Under the pieces are notes generated by a model that worked only from the letters and a program-made list of their open reading frames with translations, ran no database searches and was not told where the DNA came from. A stretch of DNA of 64,000 nucleotides. Source: Tillus elongatus. Lineage: Eukaryota; Arthropoda; Insecta; Coleoptera; Cleridae. Below are positions 24,490 to 38,539 of the stretch, one piece after another. The first letter of the stretch is position 1. Each line of letters begins with the position of its first letter. Location of the stretch: contig OZ023265.1 of the NCBI GenBank assembly GCA_964006375.1, forward strand, positions 156,404,547-156,468,546, in the 5' to 3' direction. The translations under genes were made by a program, and so were the position numbers.

Positions 24490-26065
24490 ATATGATATAA
24501 AGGTCTCAAACAGTACTTACAGTTTGCACGAAATGTATATGTACTCTTTTGTAAATTGTATTTCATGATAATAAATGTATAAAACCAGGCCAATAAAAAT
24601 CATCCATATTACACAACACTAGCCAGGTGAAAACCGTAAATAGCAACACATTGTCACCAGGCATATTCTTTTTTACTGTTATTTAGCACTGGATACATGA
24701 GATATGAATAAGCTGAAAAAGAAATGTTTCATTTAAATCATTGTTGAAATTTAATATATATAACCTATATAATGTGGAACAATATTAGTAAAGAGTAATT
24801 AAGCTACATACCTAAAGGTGTATGTATAGCTAGCAGTTTAAAAAACAGGTTAATTTTAAAGCAAAGAAATATTGTCAAAAGATTTTACTTACATCATTAA
24901 AAAATAAAATGTATTGAAAAACACTATGTATATTAATAAGTGAAATGAACACCCCTAAAGACAACAGTGGTTTAAAAAAAGACTTCCCAAGCAAGATTGA
25001 AGATTTAAAAGTGTTTTTAGTTATATCAAAAATCATTGTTTATATTTAATATGTTAGGTTATCCAAATGTCATATCTAGAAATAGGAACTTTTCTTTTGT
25101 AAATCTCATTAGAGTGAAGGATTTGAATTTGGCGGGTAGCTAAATAGACTTACCTGTCAAGAGAAACGACGATAATTTTTCCATGCTACACTGGTTGTCG
25201 CTGTATATGCAGCTCAGGACATGAGACAAGAACAATGAAATGTTAAATATAATTTCCAGACAGCTTGCCATGAATTGGATACAGGAGCAGGAAATAAGTT
25301 TCGAGATTATTTTTCGACGATATCCGTTTTAAAGGGTGGTTGTTTGATGAACGCCGAGAAAAGAGCGTCATTTTACCGTCCAGGTAAATTATAAATTTTT
25401 AAGTGAATTTTGTGCGTTAACAGTACCAAATATGTCCAATAAGTAAACAAGTAGCCCAGTAGATGTTCCAGACCAGAAAATCACGACGAGAAATGAATAT
25501 ACGGCAAAACATTACCTGTATCACCAATCATCAGACGCCAAGGTACACCAAAATTCACATAATTATTATAAATCACAATTAAAGCAAATTTCCTCTAAAT
25601 ATTAATCGAGGAGAATGATCCATCTGTTATTGGGAAATAAATGTTTATATGATAATATCAGGGTTCATAAATGTACCCGAAATTTAAACCAAATTCCCAT
25701 AGTGTTTCACAAGCAAGATCATAGAAGGCGGATGGTGTATCAAATTCGAAACAGAAAGAATAAATTTTGGCCATGTTGTTAAAAATCAAAGCAATTTTAA
25801 AAATCCTGTCACTCAATAAAATAAAACTTTGTTAGTAATTTTAAACACAATAAAAAAAAATTCTAGAATATTCCAATCAAATTTAAATACAAATATTCGT
25901 TATACTTTAAAATTCCTTGGTGTATTTTCTTTGGGGGTATATTTATAAAACATATAAGAATTAATGGCATATAGCACCATCTCTAAATTAGAACCGACTA
26001 ACTGAGACTGGAGTCAGAAGCTAAAGTAGCCGAGGAAACTTTAATTAATGGGCAAGTATATTATT
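24490..26065. other. no recognisable gene
   Basis: About 1.6 kb of AT-rich sequence with only short frames. It shows no shared repeats with the rest of the window and no coding signature. Confidence 0.45.
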
Positions 26066-26066
26066 G

Positions 26067-26067
<1 letters not shown>

Positions 26068-26150
<83 letters not shown>
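26068..26150. repeat. (TA)n microsatellite abutting LINE coding sequence
   Basis: About 83 bp of TA with one interruption (tttat). It directly precedes LINE sequence translating as TVDQAWDAFYWLLYSIFDKY. Confidence 0.97.
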
Positions 26151-28604
<2,454 letters not shown>

Positions 28605-29065
28605 ATAACAATGTTGGTATTACTCAAAAACTATTGAACCAACTTCTACAGCAGTTTTTTGTGCTCAATGCTTGTAGTTTTAATACTCCATATAAGTTTA
28701 AAAACATATACAAGATCAGAAAACAATTATTATTTTCTTCTTAGTAAACTTGCAAAAGTGTTTCAAAGTTTTTCTAATATATATTGATTGTCACAAGACA
28801 AATGTATTGGAAATACTTAGTGCAACTAAAGGTAATATATGGTTGTACGCAATTACGAATGAAGCTTGTAGTTTACGCTTAGTTAATTTAGAATTACTGA
28901 CGGAGTATATTTGTCTATAAAATAGCTTTTTGAAAATCTGTAAAGGGTTAATTAATGATTCTATCCTTTAATGTTTACCATTTCTTTAGGGATCCCCCTA
29001 TAGTCAGTTGAAATTTAATCTTTTTAAATGTACGAGTCACTGCACTGAGAATCTGTGTGTGTGTG
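28605..29065. other. no recognisable gene
   Basis: AT-rich sequence without coding or repeat matches. A short (TG)n lies at 29057-29067 next to the SINE end. Confidence 0.4.
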
Positions 29066-29069
29066 TGTT

Positions 29070-29416
29070 TTGTTTCTTTAACGTCGGCCTATTTCCGCGA
29101 CTATGGCCAATTCCCGACGCCAGGGAGCAGTTTCACCTCACTATCCTGAAAATTTTGCCGAAGCCCTGCTTTTCTGTAAGGAGAGTAGGGTTCTTTAGCG
29201 TGCCCAATATCACATGGACACGGGACCGACGGCTTTATGCCCCCTTCGAAGGGCGGAACGTGCAGACATTCAACTTGCTCAGATACAATGCCAGAACCTC
29301 GGTTGATGTTAATGTTACAGTTTGTACTGAAAAACTGAAAGGAGTACCTTGGGATCGAACCCAGTACCCTTCGGTTTAGAGGCACACGTTCTTACCCCGT
29401 GAACCACCGAGGTTCT
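29070..29416 (-). mobile_element. tRNA-derived SINE, copy 2
   Basis: Full-length copy of about 347 bp. The minus-strand head has GAACCTCGGTGGTTCACGG and, further in, CTGGGTTCGATCCCAAGG. The body ends at 'ggccgacgttaaagaaac'. The open frames on both strands are shared by all copies and are not genes. Confidence 0.78.
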
Positions 29417-30515
29417 ACTGAGAATCTCATTATCGAGAATTTAAATTCACGTTTTTACATCAAACGTTTCATTATTATTTCCTTCAAATTTTGCTAACTG
29501 ATTAACTAGCAATTTTGTTTTGGGAACACACATTTGTTATTATAATGCTTTTGTTGCGTCCGGATTTCTTTAGATTTATGTAGGATTATAACTAAAATGT
29601 TGATGTATCAAATGGTATAAATTGGGTGATACCAGAAGCTACAAGACAGCAGAGACAAAGCTTGAATGATATCATTTTCTGAAAACAGTTAATAATAATA
29701 GTTATTATCTTTGTACGTCTGTGATAATTGTGATATCAGTATACTGTCAACTTTCAGAGATACAGCTCCGAATTCACACTCCCATAAACTCGGTATTTGG
29801 CGCGCACGAGTCATCCAAAGCTTGGGCACACTGATCAATATCCTCCCCACTTTGCCCCTTATCCTACCTCACTATTCCTCCTGGAGTAGCTCACAGGACG
29901 CTCATTGCATCGGGATGAACTCTTCCTAGTTGACGCTGGCCTTAAGAACAAAGCACACTGACCTGAATCTGATTCCACAAATGATATTCACGTACGATTT
30001 GTTTCTCTATATGGATCAGGGTTAAATACACTGAGTTAGCTTAATTTTATTGTGGTGCAATTTATATTGAACAAAAAAAAAAACAAATTTCCTCTAAAAA
30101 TCTTTTTAGTAAATATGATTATGATACAGTTGAATCTTTGTTATTTCTGCGTGCCTAAGTAACGACAACATAATTAATTTAGGTACATAGTAAGACCTTT
30201 ACTAAAGCAAGATATACAAAAAATTTCATTAAAATAACTTTGTAAAATTCGGAGAAAAAAAAATAATTTTTTTTTGCAAAGTCACACCATCGATACCTCT
30301 ATTAGTAAATTTTTTTAAAATAAAAACTCACTAAAAAGGCCAACAAGCACTTTCACAAATACAAACACCTGTCTCTAGTTAAAATACAAAGACAGATTAT
30401 ATATGCTGAATATCTATAAATGTAGACTAAATTATATATGCATGGTAAAAATCCACCCCAAAAAGGCGAAATCATCTGAGCACACCCACCCACACACATA
30501 TACTGTTCTGTTTCT
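29417..30515. other. no recognised gene
   Basis: Contains one eroded family X terminal motif ('cttttgttgcgtccgga' near 29550) and a fragment like the family X tail near 30280-30340 ('agtcacaccatcgatacctc', 'actcactaaaaagg'). The rest is unassigned. A moderately GC-rich patch near 29760-29930 has no identifiable product. Confidence 0.45.
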
Positions 30516-30517
30516 GT

Positions 30518-30864
30518 TTTGTTTCTTTAACGTCGGCCTATTTCCGCGACTATGGCCTATCACCGACGCCATGGAGCAGTTTCACCTCACTATCCTGGAA
30601 ATTTTACCGAACCCCTGCCTTTCTGTAAAAAGGGTAGGTATCTTTAACGTGCCCAACATCGCATGGACACCGGACTGACGGATTTACGCCCCCTCTGAAA
30701 ACGGAACGTGCAGACATTCAACTTGCTCAAATACGATGCCAGAACCTCGGGTGATGTTAATGTTACAGTATGTACTGAAAAAGTGAAAGGAATACCCTGG
30801 GATCGAACCCAGTACCCTTCTGTTCAGAGGCACACGTACTTACCTCTGAACCACCGAGGCTCTC
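30518..30864 (-). mobile_element. tRNA-derived SINE, copy 3
   Basis: Full-length copy. The minus-strand head has AGCCTCGGTGGTTCAGAGG and CTGGGTTCGATCCCAGGG, with complementary acceptor-like ends. The body ends with 'cgacgttaaagaaacaaaac'. Confidence 0.78.
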
Positions 30865-31084
30865 ACACACATATAATTAAGGTTGGTTTACGAACTACGT
30901 TTTCTTATTTCCATGTGCTAAGGCCACAACAGCAAATTCTATTTAGTTCCTGAAAAAATGACGTTTTCCTTACATTTGGGGTCCCGCAAGTCATTCTTTG
31001 AGATAATGGAAAGCCATTTATTTCTCAGCCATTTGAAGCTTTTCTGGAAAATATAAAGTTCAGAAACATTTTCTTAACACCCTA

Positions 31085-31658
31085 TATCATCCCCCAGTTA
31101 ATTCAGGTGAAAGGGTAAATCGGGTCGTCATTGCAGTCATTTCCTTATATCTTCATGAAAATCACCGTGACTGGGATGACCATATATTTGAGATTGCTCA
31201 AGCCATTCGTCTCGCCAAACGTGAAACCACGGGGTATAGCTCCGCCTTCTTAATGTTTGCTCGGCTAGTGCCCATATCTGGAGAGTTTTATGGTCCCATG
31301 TCTTCTGATGGTGATTCGACTTTATCTATAGGAGACAAATCTGCCAGGCTTGATGATGCCCAAACTTTACCAGAACTTTATATTGACCTTCGTAGTGAGA
31401 TCCAAACTGCTTTTCGGAAATACCAGAAGCATTATAACTTGCGAAAAAGACCAGTATCTTATAGAGTTGGTGACAGAGTTTGAAAACGTAATTATACTTT
31501 GTCAAATGCTGCTAATTATTATTCTGCCAAATTAGCACCTACGTATATTCCTACTGTTGTGACTAAAGTAATTTCTAACTTGGTGTATGTTCTGCAGGAT
31601 ATTGAGGGACGAAATCTTGGCAATTGGCACGTCAAGGATCTCAAACCGGATCATTGAT
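31085..31658 (+). pseudogene. Ty3/gypsy-type integrase C-terminal fragment
   Basis: Conceptual translation across one stop gives NSGERVNRVVIAVISLYLHE and HRDWDDHIFEIAQAIRLAK (the integrase catalytic-core end, with the conserved Glu in the GERVNR-type motif), then ETTGYSSAFLMFARLVPISG, HYNLRKRPVSYRVGDRV, SAKLAPTYIPTVVTKVI and a terminal NWHVKDLKPDH. This order matches the end of pol in insect Ty3/gypsy elements. A TGA near 31482 breaks the frame, and no gag, protease or RT is nearby. No LTR pair was found, so this is a solitary pol fragment. Confidence 0.82.
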
Positions 31659-32385
31659 GTGCTGGTTCCTCTGAGGCTGAGGACGGCGATGCCTTGATGA
31701 GGTGAGCGGTGGACTTGGTGACCATTCCGCTTGTGGAGGAAGCATGATGCTGCATCTTGTGTAGAGAGATTCAGCCTGCAGGAAGATTCCCTATGGCAGA
31801 TGACCGGCTGTTTGCTTAACCCACATTAGTGTTGTGTCCTCGCCTTGTCCAGCTACTCGCTTCGTCCTGGTGCTTCGTTCCTACGCCGGGTGGGAGCACG
31901 TAAATTGTAAGTATATTACTCATTTTTCTTTAAATAAGTTGGTATTATTTTAGCTAACTGTTTTCACATGCAGCAAAGCAAAAATGATTTGCCTCTTATG
32001 TCTTTCAGCCTGGACAACTGAGCGGAAGCATGGGGAGATTGTAGTTGATTTGAGTCTTCGTTTACGTTGGGCCACTTTTTTGTTACCGTTTTTGCATTTA
32101 GTAAATATTATGATCTAGGAGATGGTTTGATGCCGTTCATGAGTGCTCTCTTGTTGTGTGGCAGGAGTGAGTTTGTGTTTCAGTTGCCATGTCCTGTGGA
32201 AAAATATCCACACAGAAGTAAAGATCACTAAGAATCATCATAAAATTTCAATGACACTATCATTAGGTAGGAGTCAAATCAATGATATAAAGAGTTTCCC
32301 AATAAGGACGATGTGCTTTTAAAATTAAATAAAATACAAAATATTTGAGATAAAAGCAACACTTTTTTTTTCATTTCAAAGTACA
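31659..32385. other. possible retroelement 3' non-coding region
   Basis: Sequence after the integrase end is GC-richer to about 31910 and could be the 3' part of the gypsy element, including an LTR. No repeated partner exists in the window to prove an LTR. The remainder is unassigned. Confidence 0.35.
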
Positions 32386-32394
32386 ACTTATGGC

Positions 32395-33190
32395 AAGATA
32401 TCATTCAAATGTCCATCTCGCCTTCGTTTGCAGGATCAAATTCGATGAACACAATTTTAGGTGACGTTTTTCAACAAATCAGGCGTAATTTCACTAATGC
32501 AGCGTTTGGTGTTCAATTTCAAAGCGTTTCTAGTTCGAGGTTTGATAGGCATGGACCAACGACTTCCAATACCCCCACAAAAAGAAATTCAAAGGTGTTA
32601 AATCACAACTTCTTGGAGGCCAATTAACAGTTTCATTCCTTGAGATAACAGATTCCACCAAAGTTTTCTCTCAATAACTCCATACTGGCATTTACAAAAT
32701 GTGGACTAACACCATCTTGTTGGAAAAACATTTCCTGCAAATCAATCATTATCTAATTTTCGCCACAAAGAATTTGTTAACATTGCTCGATAAGGCTCAC
32801 CATTCACTGTCACTGTATTTCTAATTGCATTTTCAAAACAAAAACAAAAAATAGGTCCGATGATGCCACCATGCCATAAACCACACCAAAGATTAACCTT
32901 TTCTGAATGCATAGGCTTCTAATGAATCTGTTGTGGATTATTTTCACAACCAAAATGACAATTTTGTCTCTTACAGAGCCGTTTAACCAGAAATCAGCTC
33001 CATCTACAGAAATTTTTGTTCGATTTCAAGTTGCTCTAGAACCCAATCAGCAAACACACGACGCTTATTATGATGGCTAAGTAGCTTCAGGTCTAGAGTC
33101 AACAGGACTTATCTATAGGTGAGCTCAAATATTTTCTGAAAATACTACAAATTTTCATTCCTGAAAGGTCAATTTCTGTAACGGTCATGT
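32395..33190 (-). pseudogene. mariner-like transposase C-terminal half, decayed
   Basis: Minus-strand conceptual translation in several frames gives RRVFADWVLEQL, HFWLNGSV, NCHFGCENNPQQ, HSEKVNLWCGLWHGGIIGPI, TVTVNGEPYRAML, MFFQQDGVSPHFVNASMELL and an SCDLTPLNFFLWG-like end. This is the DDE core and C-terminus of an insect mariner-like transposase, with the central QQDG catalytic Asp preserved. At least six frame breaks are present. The DNA-binding N-terminus is missing. It belongs to a different subfamily from the copies at 9140 and 46925. Confidence 0.82.
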
Positions 33191-33562
33191 TTTATTCATT
33201 CCGTAACTCCCCTACTGACAACGAGAACCTAAAAGGAAGCTTAAATAAAAAAAGGTTCCATCGTAGTGCTCTTACTGCATTCCCTTTATATACGTTAAAT
33301 TAAAATATCAACAAACGGAATATTTGCCTTAAAGAAAAGGTTCGTTATTTATTACAATTTCCTACTAGGTTTGTAAATTGGAAATCTAGAAGCAGGAGAA
33401 TATCGTTGCAGAGATGAATATTTACCTAAATGACGCAATACCATGATCTGAAGTATTAGAAACCAGAGGTGGAAATATTATCAAAGATACCGAAGATTAC
33501 AAAGTCGGAAATTTATAAGACAGGTTGACAACTGAAAGAAAGGCCAACAAAGCAAGCGCTAT
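33191..33562. other. no recognisable gene
   Basis: AT-rich sequence between the mariner pseudogene and the LINE copy. No motifs seen. Confidence 0.4.
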
Positions 33563-34862
33563 CGTTAAGCAAATTTCTTGAAAAACACCGTCTAATCCAC
33601 GACAGGCAGTATGCATTCCGTCATCGCAGATCAACTGCCGACCTCCTTTCCTTTGTCACCCATTCTTGGAACAAGTCTATAGAACTACATGGTGAATCCC
33701 AGATTGTCGCTCTAGACATGTCCAAAGCATTCGACCAGGTCTGGCACGCACCGCTGTTTAATAAACTTCCGGCCTATGGCCTACCACCAAAACTCTGTAC
33801 CTGGACAGCAAATTTCCTCTCCAACCGGCGAATTTCTATTGTCGTGGATGGCCAATCCTCTAATTAATGCAGGAGTTCCTCAAGGTTCAGCTTTAGCCCC
33901 TACTTTGTTTCTTCTCCACATCAATGACATCCTCTCTAGCACATCCAACCCAGTTCGCAGTTACGCGGACGACAGCACCCTCCACTCAAATATACAATAA
34001 TCTAAGCCTATCTCTTTGGCCCAACTAGATGAGGATCGCAGGCGAATCGAGGGTTCTGTCTCCGTGGATCTCCCAAAAATATTTGACTGGGGGAGTAGAA
34101 ATCTTGTACAATTCAACCCCACCAAATCTCAGTCTTCCATTCTTTCTCATTAAAGATACACCAGCCCTAGAACCATCACAATGAACAACCAAGTTATTCA
34201 AAGTAATGAGTCCTTTTCACTTGTTGGCATTTCTGTGGATCAAAATCTCAATTGGCACCAACATCAATTGCAGAAACGGCTGCTAAGAAATTAGGTTTCT
34301 TCTTCCGGGCTCGCAAATACTTTTCACAAGCTAATCTCTATACCTTATATACTTCACAAATAAGGCCAAACCTCGAATACTGCTCCCACATCTGGGGTGC
34401 TGCTGCCGCTTCTACACTCACACTCCTGGACTCCATTCAGAAGAGAGCTATACGTCTCATTGGTGACCCTACCATCACCAAAAGGCTGCCATCCCTTGCT
34501 CACCGACGTGCCGTTGGTGACCTCTCTCTCTTTTATAGATATCTGCACGGGCATGGTCAGAGGAGCTTTCTTCCATAGTTCCTCCACCTGCTGCCCCCAA
34601 CAGATCTACCAGGGGAACAGAGCAAATGCACCCTTTTACTGTCCAGGTCACCAGATACAGAACATCTTGTTATCCCCGCTCTTTTGTCTCGAGGACTCTC
34701 AAGTTGTGGAATTCCTTGCCGGCGCATGTCTTTCCTTTTCCTACGAACCTTCAAACCTTCAAATCAAGAATTAACAAGTTGCCCCTTTCCTCCTTGGCGA
34801 CACCAACGGTACGCTAGTATTTAGGCTGTAAGCCCTCGTGGTGTGTTGTTGAAATTTAAAAA
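33563..34862 (+). pseudogene. non-LTR retrotransposon RT to 3' end (family NLR1, copy D)
   Basis: The longest NLR1 copy. It contains FLEKHRLIHDRQYAFRHRRS, VALDMSKAFDQVWHAPLFNK, FLSNRRISIVVDGQSS, NAGVPQGSALAPTLFLLHIN and the catalytic SYADDSTLHSN box (33960-33995). The C-terminal domain (NWHQHQ, AKKLGFFFRARKYF, LYTLYTSQIRPNLEYC) and the family 3' UTR with A-rich tail at about 34862 follow. Frameshifts near 33870 and 34160 and other lesions inactivate it. It is 5'-truncated before RT block 1. Copies A, B, C and E can be aligned to it. Confidence 0.88.
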
Positions 34863-36685
34863 AAAGCATATTTGGCAGATACTGGTCGCATGTAACCATT
34901 GAGACTGCCAAGCTCGACGGAGTCCGTGCAGAAACTGGCACGAAACACATGCATCTCTGTATTTCTCTCATACACATGGAGGTAGATGGGTAACTAAAAA
35001 GGACAGAGAACATCATCGAAGCAGCGTTGACGAGGGTGCAGAAACCGGGGGCCTACTTAAATACAGACACTACTGAAGCAAGATCTGCGCTACCTCTCGA
35101 GTTCACTTTGGGAGAGTTTTCTATCGGGCAATGAAGTAAAGCGTAACTTCTGCAGGGCATATAGGCCTAGTATAATTATCGTGCAAGTGCTGCAAATAAT
35201 TTCAGTTTGGTTTAGTGTATTATCACATCCCGCTTGAAAGAAAAATGGATTGGACAGTGCGTCTTTAATAAAGTTGTTGACGGCAGTTTCAAGTGAACAC
35301 TTCCAAGTAAACAGTTGCGAGTTTTCAATATCAGTCTCAGTCTCAAGTTTGCCTTTATGCCCGATTTTTCCGTATACGTTCAAACATACCTTTGTCTCAG
35401 GATTTACCGTTAAAATACAGTTTTGCTGTTCCGGTTCAAGTACATAGAGTTTCAACCCCAGTGTCTGCCTAGCCTCTTGATTGTACATTGCACGTACACT
35501 CTCTTCCTGTCTCCACTTCTGCAAGCGTTTTCTACCAGTTCCTGGGTCCTCTCGTGGGGAAATTAAGCGCCTATGGTAAACGCTGAATACCGATGTTACC
35601 CTCTACAGTTTCTACATTTCGTCAGCAGGCAAGTCAACATTTGTGGGACCTCAGGTGTAGATTCAGACCAGCTGATGAATCTTTGGAACTGCGAGCGCAC
35701 TACATGTGAGTCATTTTCAACTTTTTGAGTGATCTTTAAGACTAAACAGACATAATATTCCTACATCATTTAAATTTCTCAATAAATTGCAACATAAATC
35801 AGCCAAAATCAAAATTTTTGTCAGTGAGATTGATAGTTATATAAACGTATTTTGTATTTTTCTTCTGTATAATGTTAAAATATGTAAATTAGGAACATTA
35901 GTATGATCTTAATTAATTGACATTTTGCCCACGAATTTTTCAAACCTTTAAATGTTTTAGAGTACAAAAAAAGTAACTTGTAACCTTTCATTTAAACAAA
36001 AGTAAACAATTACTTAATTTTACAATATCTGAGCTTCTCCCGCAAACTGTTAAGAAAACAAAACATACTCTGGTCAGAACAATTAACTAGAAATTTACTT
36101 ATCAAATTAAAATTGAGAGCATTGGTAGAATTAATAGAAAAACCTTTAACTTTACATTTGATATTAAAGTTTCTTTGTAATGTACAACTTATATTTGATT
36201 TACCAGGAATCTTGACCTAAATAACTCCCATTATTGATTTATGTCAATAAATTTCAATATTTTTAATATCTGTTTTGATTGAATAACAAATTCCTCACTT
36301 AACCTTTCTCAATTCTGGTGATGCTATAGCTGGAGATTCTTCATATCTATTATCTAGATCTCTTCAAACTAACTAACTAACGTAGTGTCGGTATTTTGAC
36401 TCGAAGATCTCATAAATCTAGGACTTTGGTCAGAACAAGATTAGAGCTGAGTATTTGATTATCTTTTCATCTTCAAACCAAACAGTTTGTTCTTTATCTT
36501 ACAAAATAATAAATCGGAGAGATGAGTGCAAATAGGTTAGGGTTTGGGAGGTGATTATGGCCTCACTATTGACAGGATTTAGATCCAATTGAAATCTGTC
36601 ACGAGATATCAATTGCGGCCAAACATCAAATAAATACACTCGGGTTTTTAGGTTTAAATTGGCACAGTTCTTGAAAACGTAGGAA
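34863..36685. other. no recognised gene
   Basis: The minus-strand frame at 35090-35524 (144 residues) has no recognisable motif, no signal peptide and no support from neighbouring exons. I treat it as unproven. Sequence from about 36050 may be eroded Penelope-like coding sequence leading into the element that becomes clear at 36690. Confidence 0.4.
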
Positions 36686-36689
36686 AATA

Positions 36690-38000
36690 CTTACTTTCAT
36701 TTTCTGAATCCGTCCAAAATCCACTCATTGCAGACCTTTTCATGGGTAGATTTGAGACGGGTTTAGAAAATGAAGGTGACTACTTTCCTAGGGTATAATT
36801 CCGTTATGTGGACGATATTTCTCAAGTGTTTAACACAAATATATGCAACGTAGATGATTTTGTTAAAAGACTGAACTGTCAATTTGATTCAACAAAATTC
36901 ACCCACGAATGACAAGTTAACAGTAAACTTCCTTTTCTAGATTATTCTAGGTAAAAATAATGACTCTTTTGAATTCGATGTCCACAGAAAGGTAACTACA
37001 ACTTAAAGTTACATTCAAAATGACTCATATCATACGTTTGCACAAACAATGTCAGGTTTAAATTTATTAGTAAATAGATTAACAAAATTTCCCTTAAGTG
37101 AAAGTAAATATGGTAGAGAATTAGATTACATTAAAAACGTGACCAAATATTACGAGTATTCGGACTGCTTAGTGGAAAAATTAATTAATAGACACGGAAG
37201 AAAGAAAATGTTAGCAGAATGCACGATATTCAGAAAAGATCAAATAGAGAAAAAAATTGTTTGCCTACCTTTTGAACAGCGTATCACAAGGGGTCTCGAG
37301 AACATTTTTAAGAAAGCCGATTTGCCTTTTTCGAAAAAAAAAAAGAAGTAATTTGTTAGGTCATACGAAATATAAAGATAAAGCCACTGAAATGTCCGGT
37401 ATCTAGGTTGTAAAGATTGTAATCTTAAATACGTTTGGCAGATTAAGAGAATCATTGAGACTAGATTTCGTGAACATCTGGCACAGCTGAGATACGGTAG
37501 TGTCATGCGTGTCACAACATATCTGGGATAATAACCACCACATTGATAAAGACAATCTGAAACTTATCAAAGTGTTAGAAAGCCAGCAAAGCTAGATTCG
37601 TACAAAATTACCAAATTTTCCAAAACCGAGCGCCGCCACTGACTTATAGTCCGTTGTTTGCGCTCTGCCTTTGATACAGATAAATATTGCGAAACTTGGC
37701 AGGTAAAAATATGAAGGAAGTTCAAAGCCTCGTCCGGTAATTAAAATACAGTACACAGAAAATTTGGCGATGTCGTCTCCCTCTCGGTTTCGATCTTTAC
37801 CTAAGACTCACTATAAAAGGTGATGCTTAGTAGTAAGTAGATTAGATCTTTTCATCCACTGATGACGCTAACCTTGTTTGTGAAACAAAAGTCAGATCTT
37901 TAAAAAGATGTGTTGTGGTGATTTGCGTTCTCCAAGTGTACTTATCAGTGCCCATCACAGGTTCAAATCTTCACATAGTGGAGAGTCGTCCAACCATATA
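36690..38000 (+). pseudogene. Penelope-like element: RT end, GIY-YIG remnant and 3' terminus
   Basis: Translation gives PLIADLFMGRFETGLENEGD then FRYVDDIS, the Penelope-type catalytic box with YVDD, at about 36800-36830. It continues KLPFLD, the KADLPFSKKK linker, and a GIY-YIG endonuclease remnant with GCKDCNLKYVWQ and RIIETRFREHLAQLRYG (37405-37500), followed by a terminal KLDSYKITKFSKTERRH. In-frame stops and frameshifts are frequent. The 3' region carries a hammerhead-type core at 37859-37893. Similar GIY-YIG and 3' fragments are at 59930-60115, 8271-8460 and 62630-62725. Confidence 0.85.
37859..37893 (+). ncRNA. hammerhead ribozyme motif in Penelope-like 3' terminus
   Basis: The core CUGAUGA (37859-37865) is followed by an imperfect stem II (CGC-U-AAC paired with GUU-U-GUG), then GAAAC, an AAAA loop, and GUC at 37891-37893. 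This matches the minimal type I hammerheads known in Penelope-like elements. Stem I next to the core is weak. AGATCT blocks lie just outside on both sides and could pair, but with unequal spacing. Activity is uncertain. Confidence 0.6.
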
Positions 38001-38535
38001 TAAAAGATTTAACGTCTGTAATATTTGAACAAATTTTCTCCGAAATATGTAAGCTTCAAAAATAGTTAGGTTCTATAGCGTCGATAATTTGATCTGGAGT
38101 CTGCTTTATCTCTAGCTGCACTAGTTTTGTCCTAGCACAAATTTAAGCTTTTGTCCTTCCTTTAGTATTAAGGTTCTGTCTTCTATTCACCGACTCCAGC
38201 TTGAGTTCGTCTTAATGCCACTGGGAGACTGATACTGTAAATCAATCGAAGAACTGATTCAGACGTTGATACGTGCTGGAGATTCTCAAACAGTATTTCT
38301 TTAGCTTTTATCTAAAGAAAGGAACGAAATTGGCTTTTTTAGAACTTTTATCTTGCTACAATGAATTCCATGCTAATTTCTTTCCAATGTCGTCCAGCTA
38401 ATGTCTCCGTATTTTTTTCTATGTGTAATGAAGTTTTTAGTCACTAAAATAGTGCTTCAACGTGAACCATAACTTCCACATAGCTGTGATAATTTACTTT
38501 CCGCAGAAAGACATTCTCATGAAATGAATTTAAAT
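38001..38535. other. no recognisable gene
   Basis: AT-rich sequence without coding or repeat signals. Precedes the family Y array. Confidence 0.4.
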
Positions 38536-38539
38536 ATTC

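Noticed and set aside
24060..24500. 146-residue ORF in the GC-rich tandem repeat
   Set aside because: It ends in (TA)n translation and follows the repeat register, with competing frames on the other strand. There is no evidence of selection on protein.
31085..31658. Intact endogenous retrovirus-like element
   Set aside because: Only the end of an integrase is present, with a stop codon. No envelope, LTR pair or other pol domain is visible.
35090..35524. 144-residue minus-strand ORF as a host gene
   Set aside because: No motif, no splice context, no repeat family and no neighbouring exons. It may be chance in a GC-moderate stretch, so it is left unannotated.
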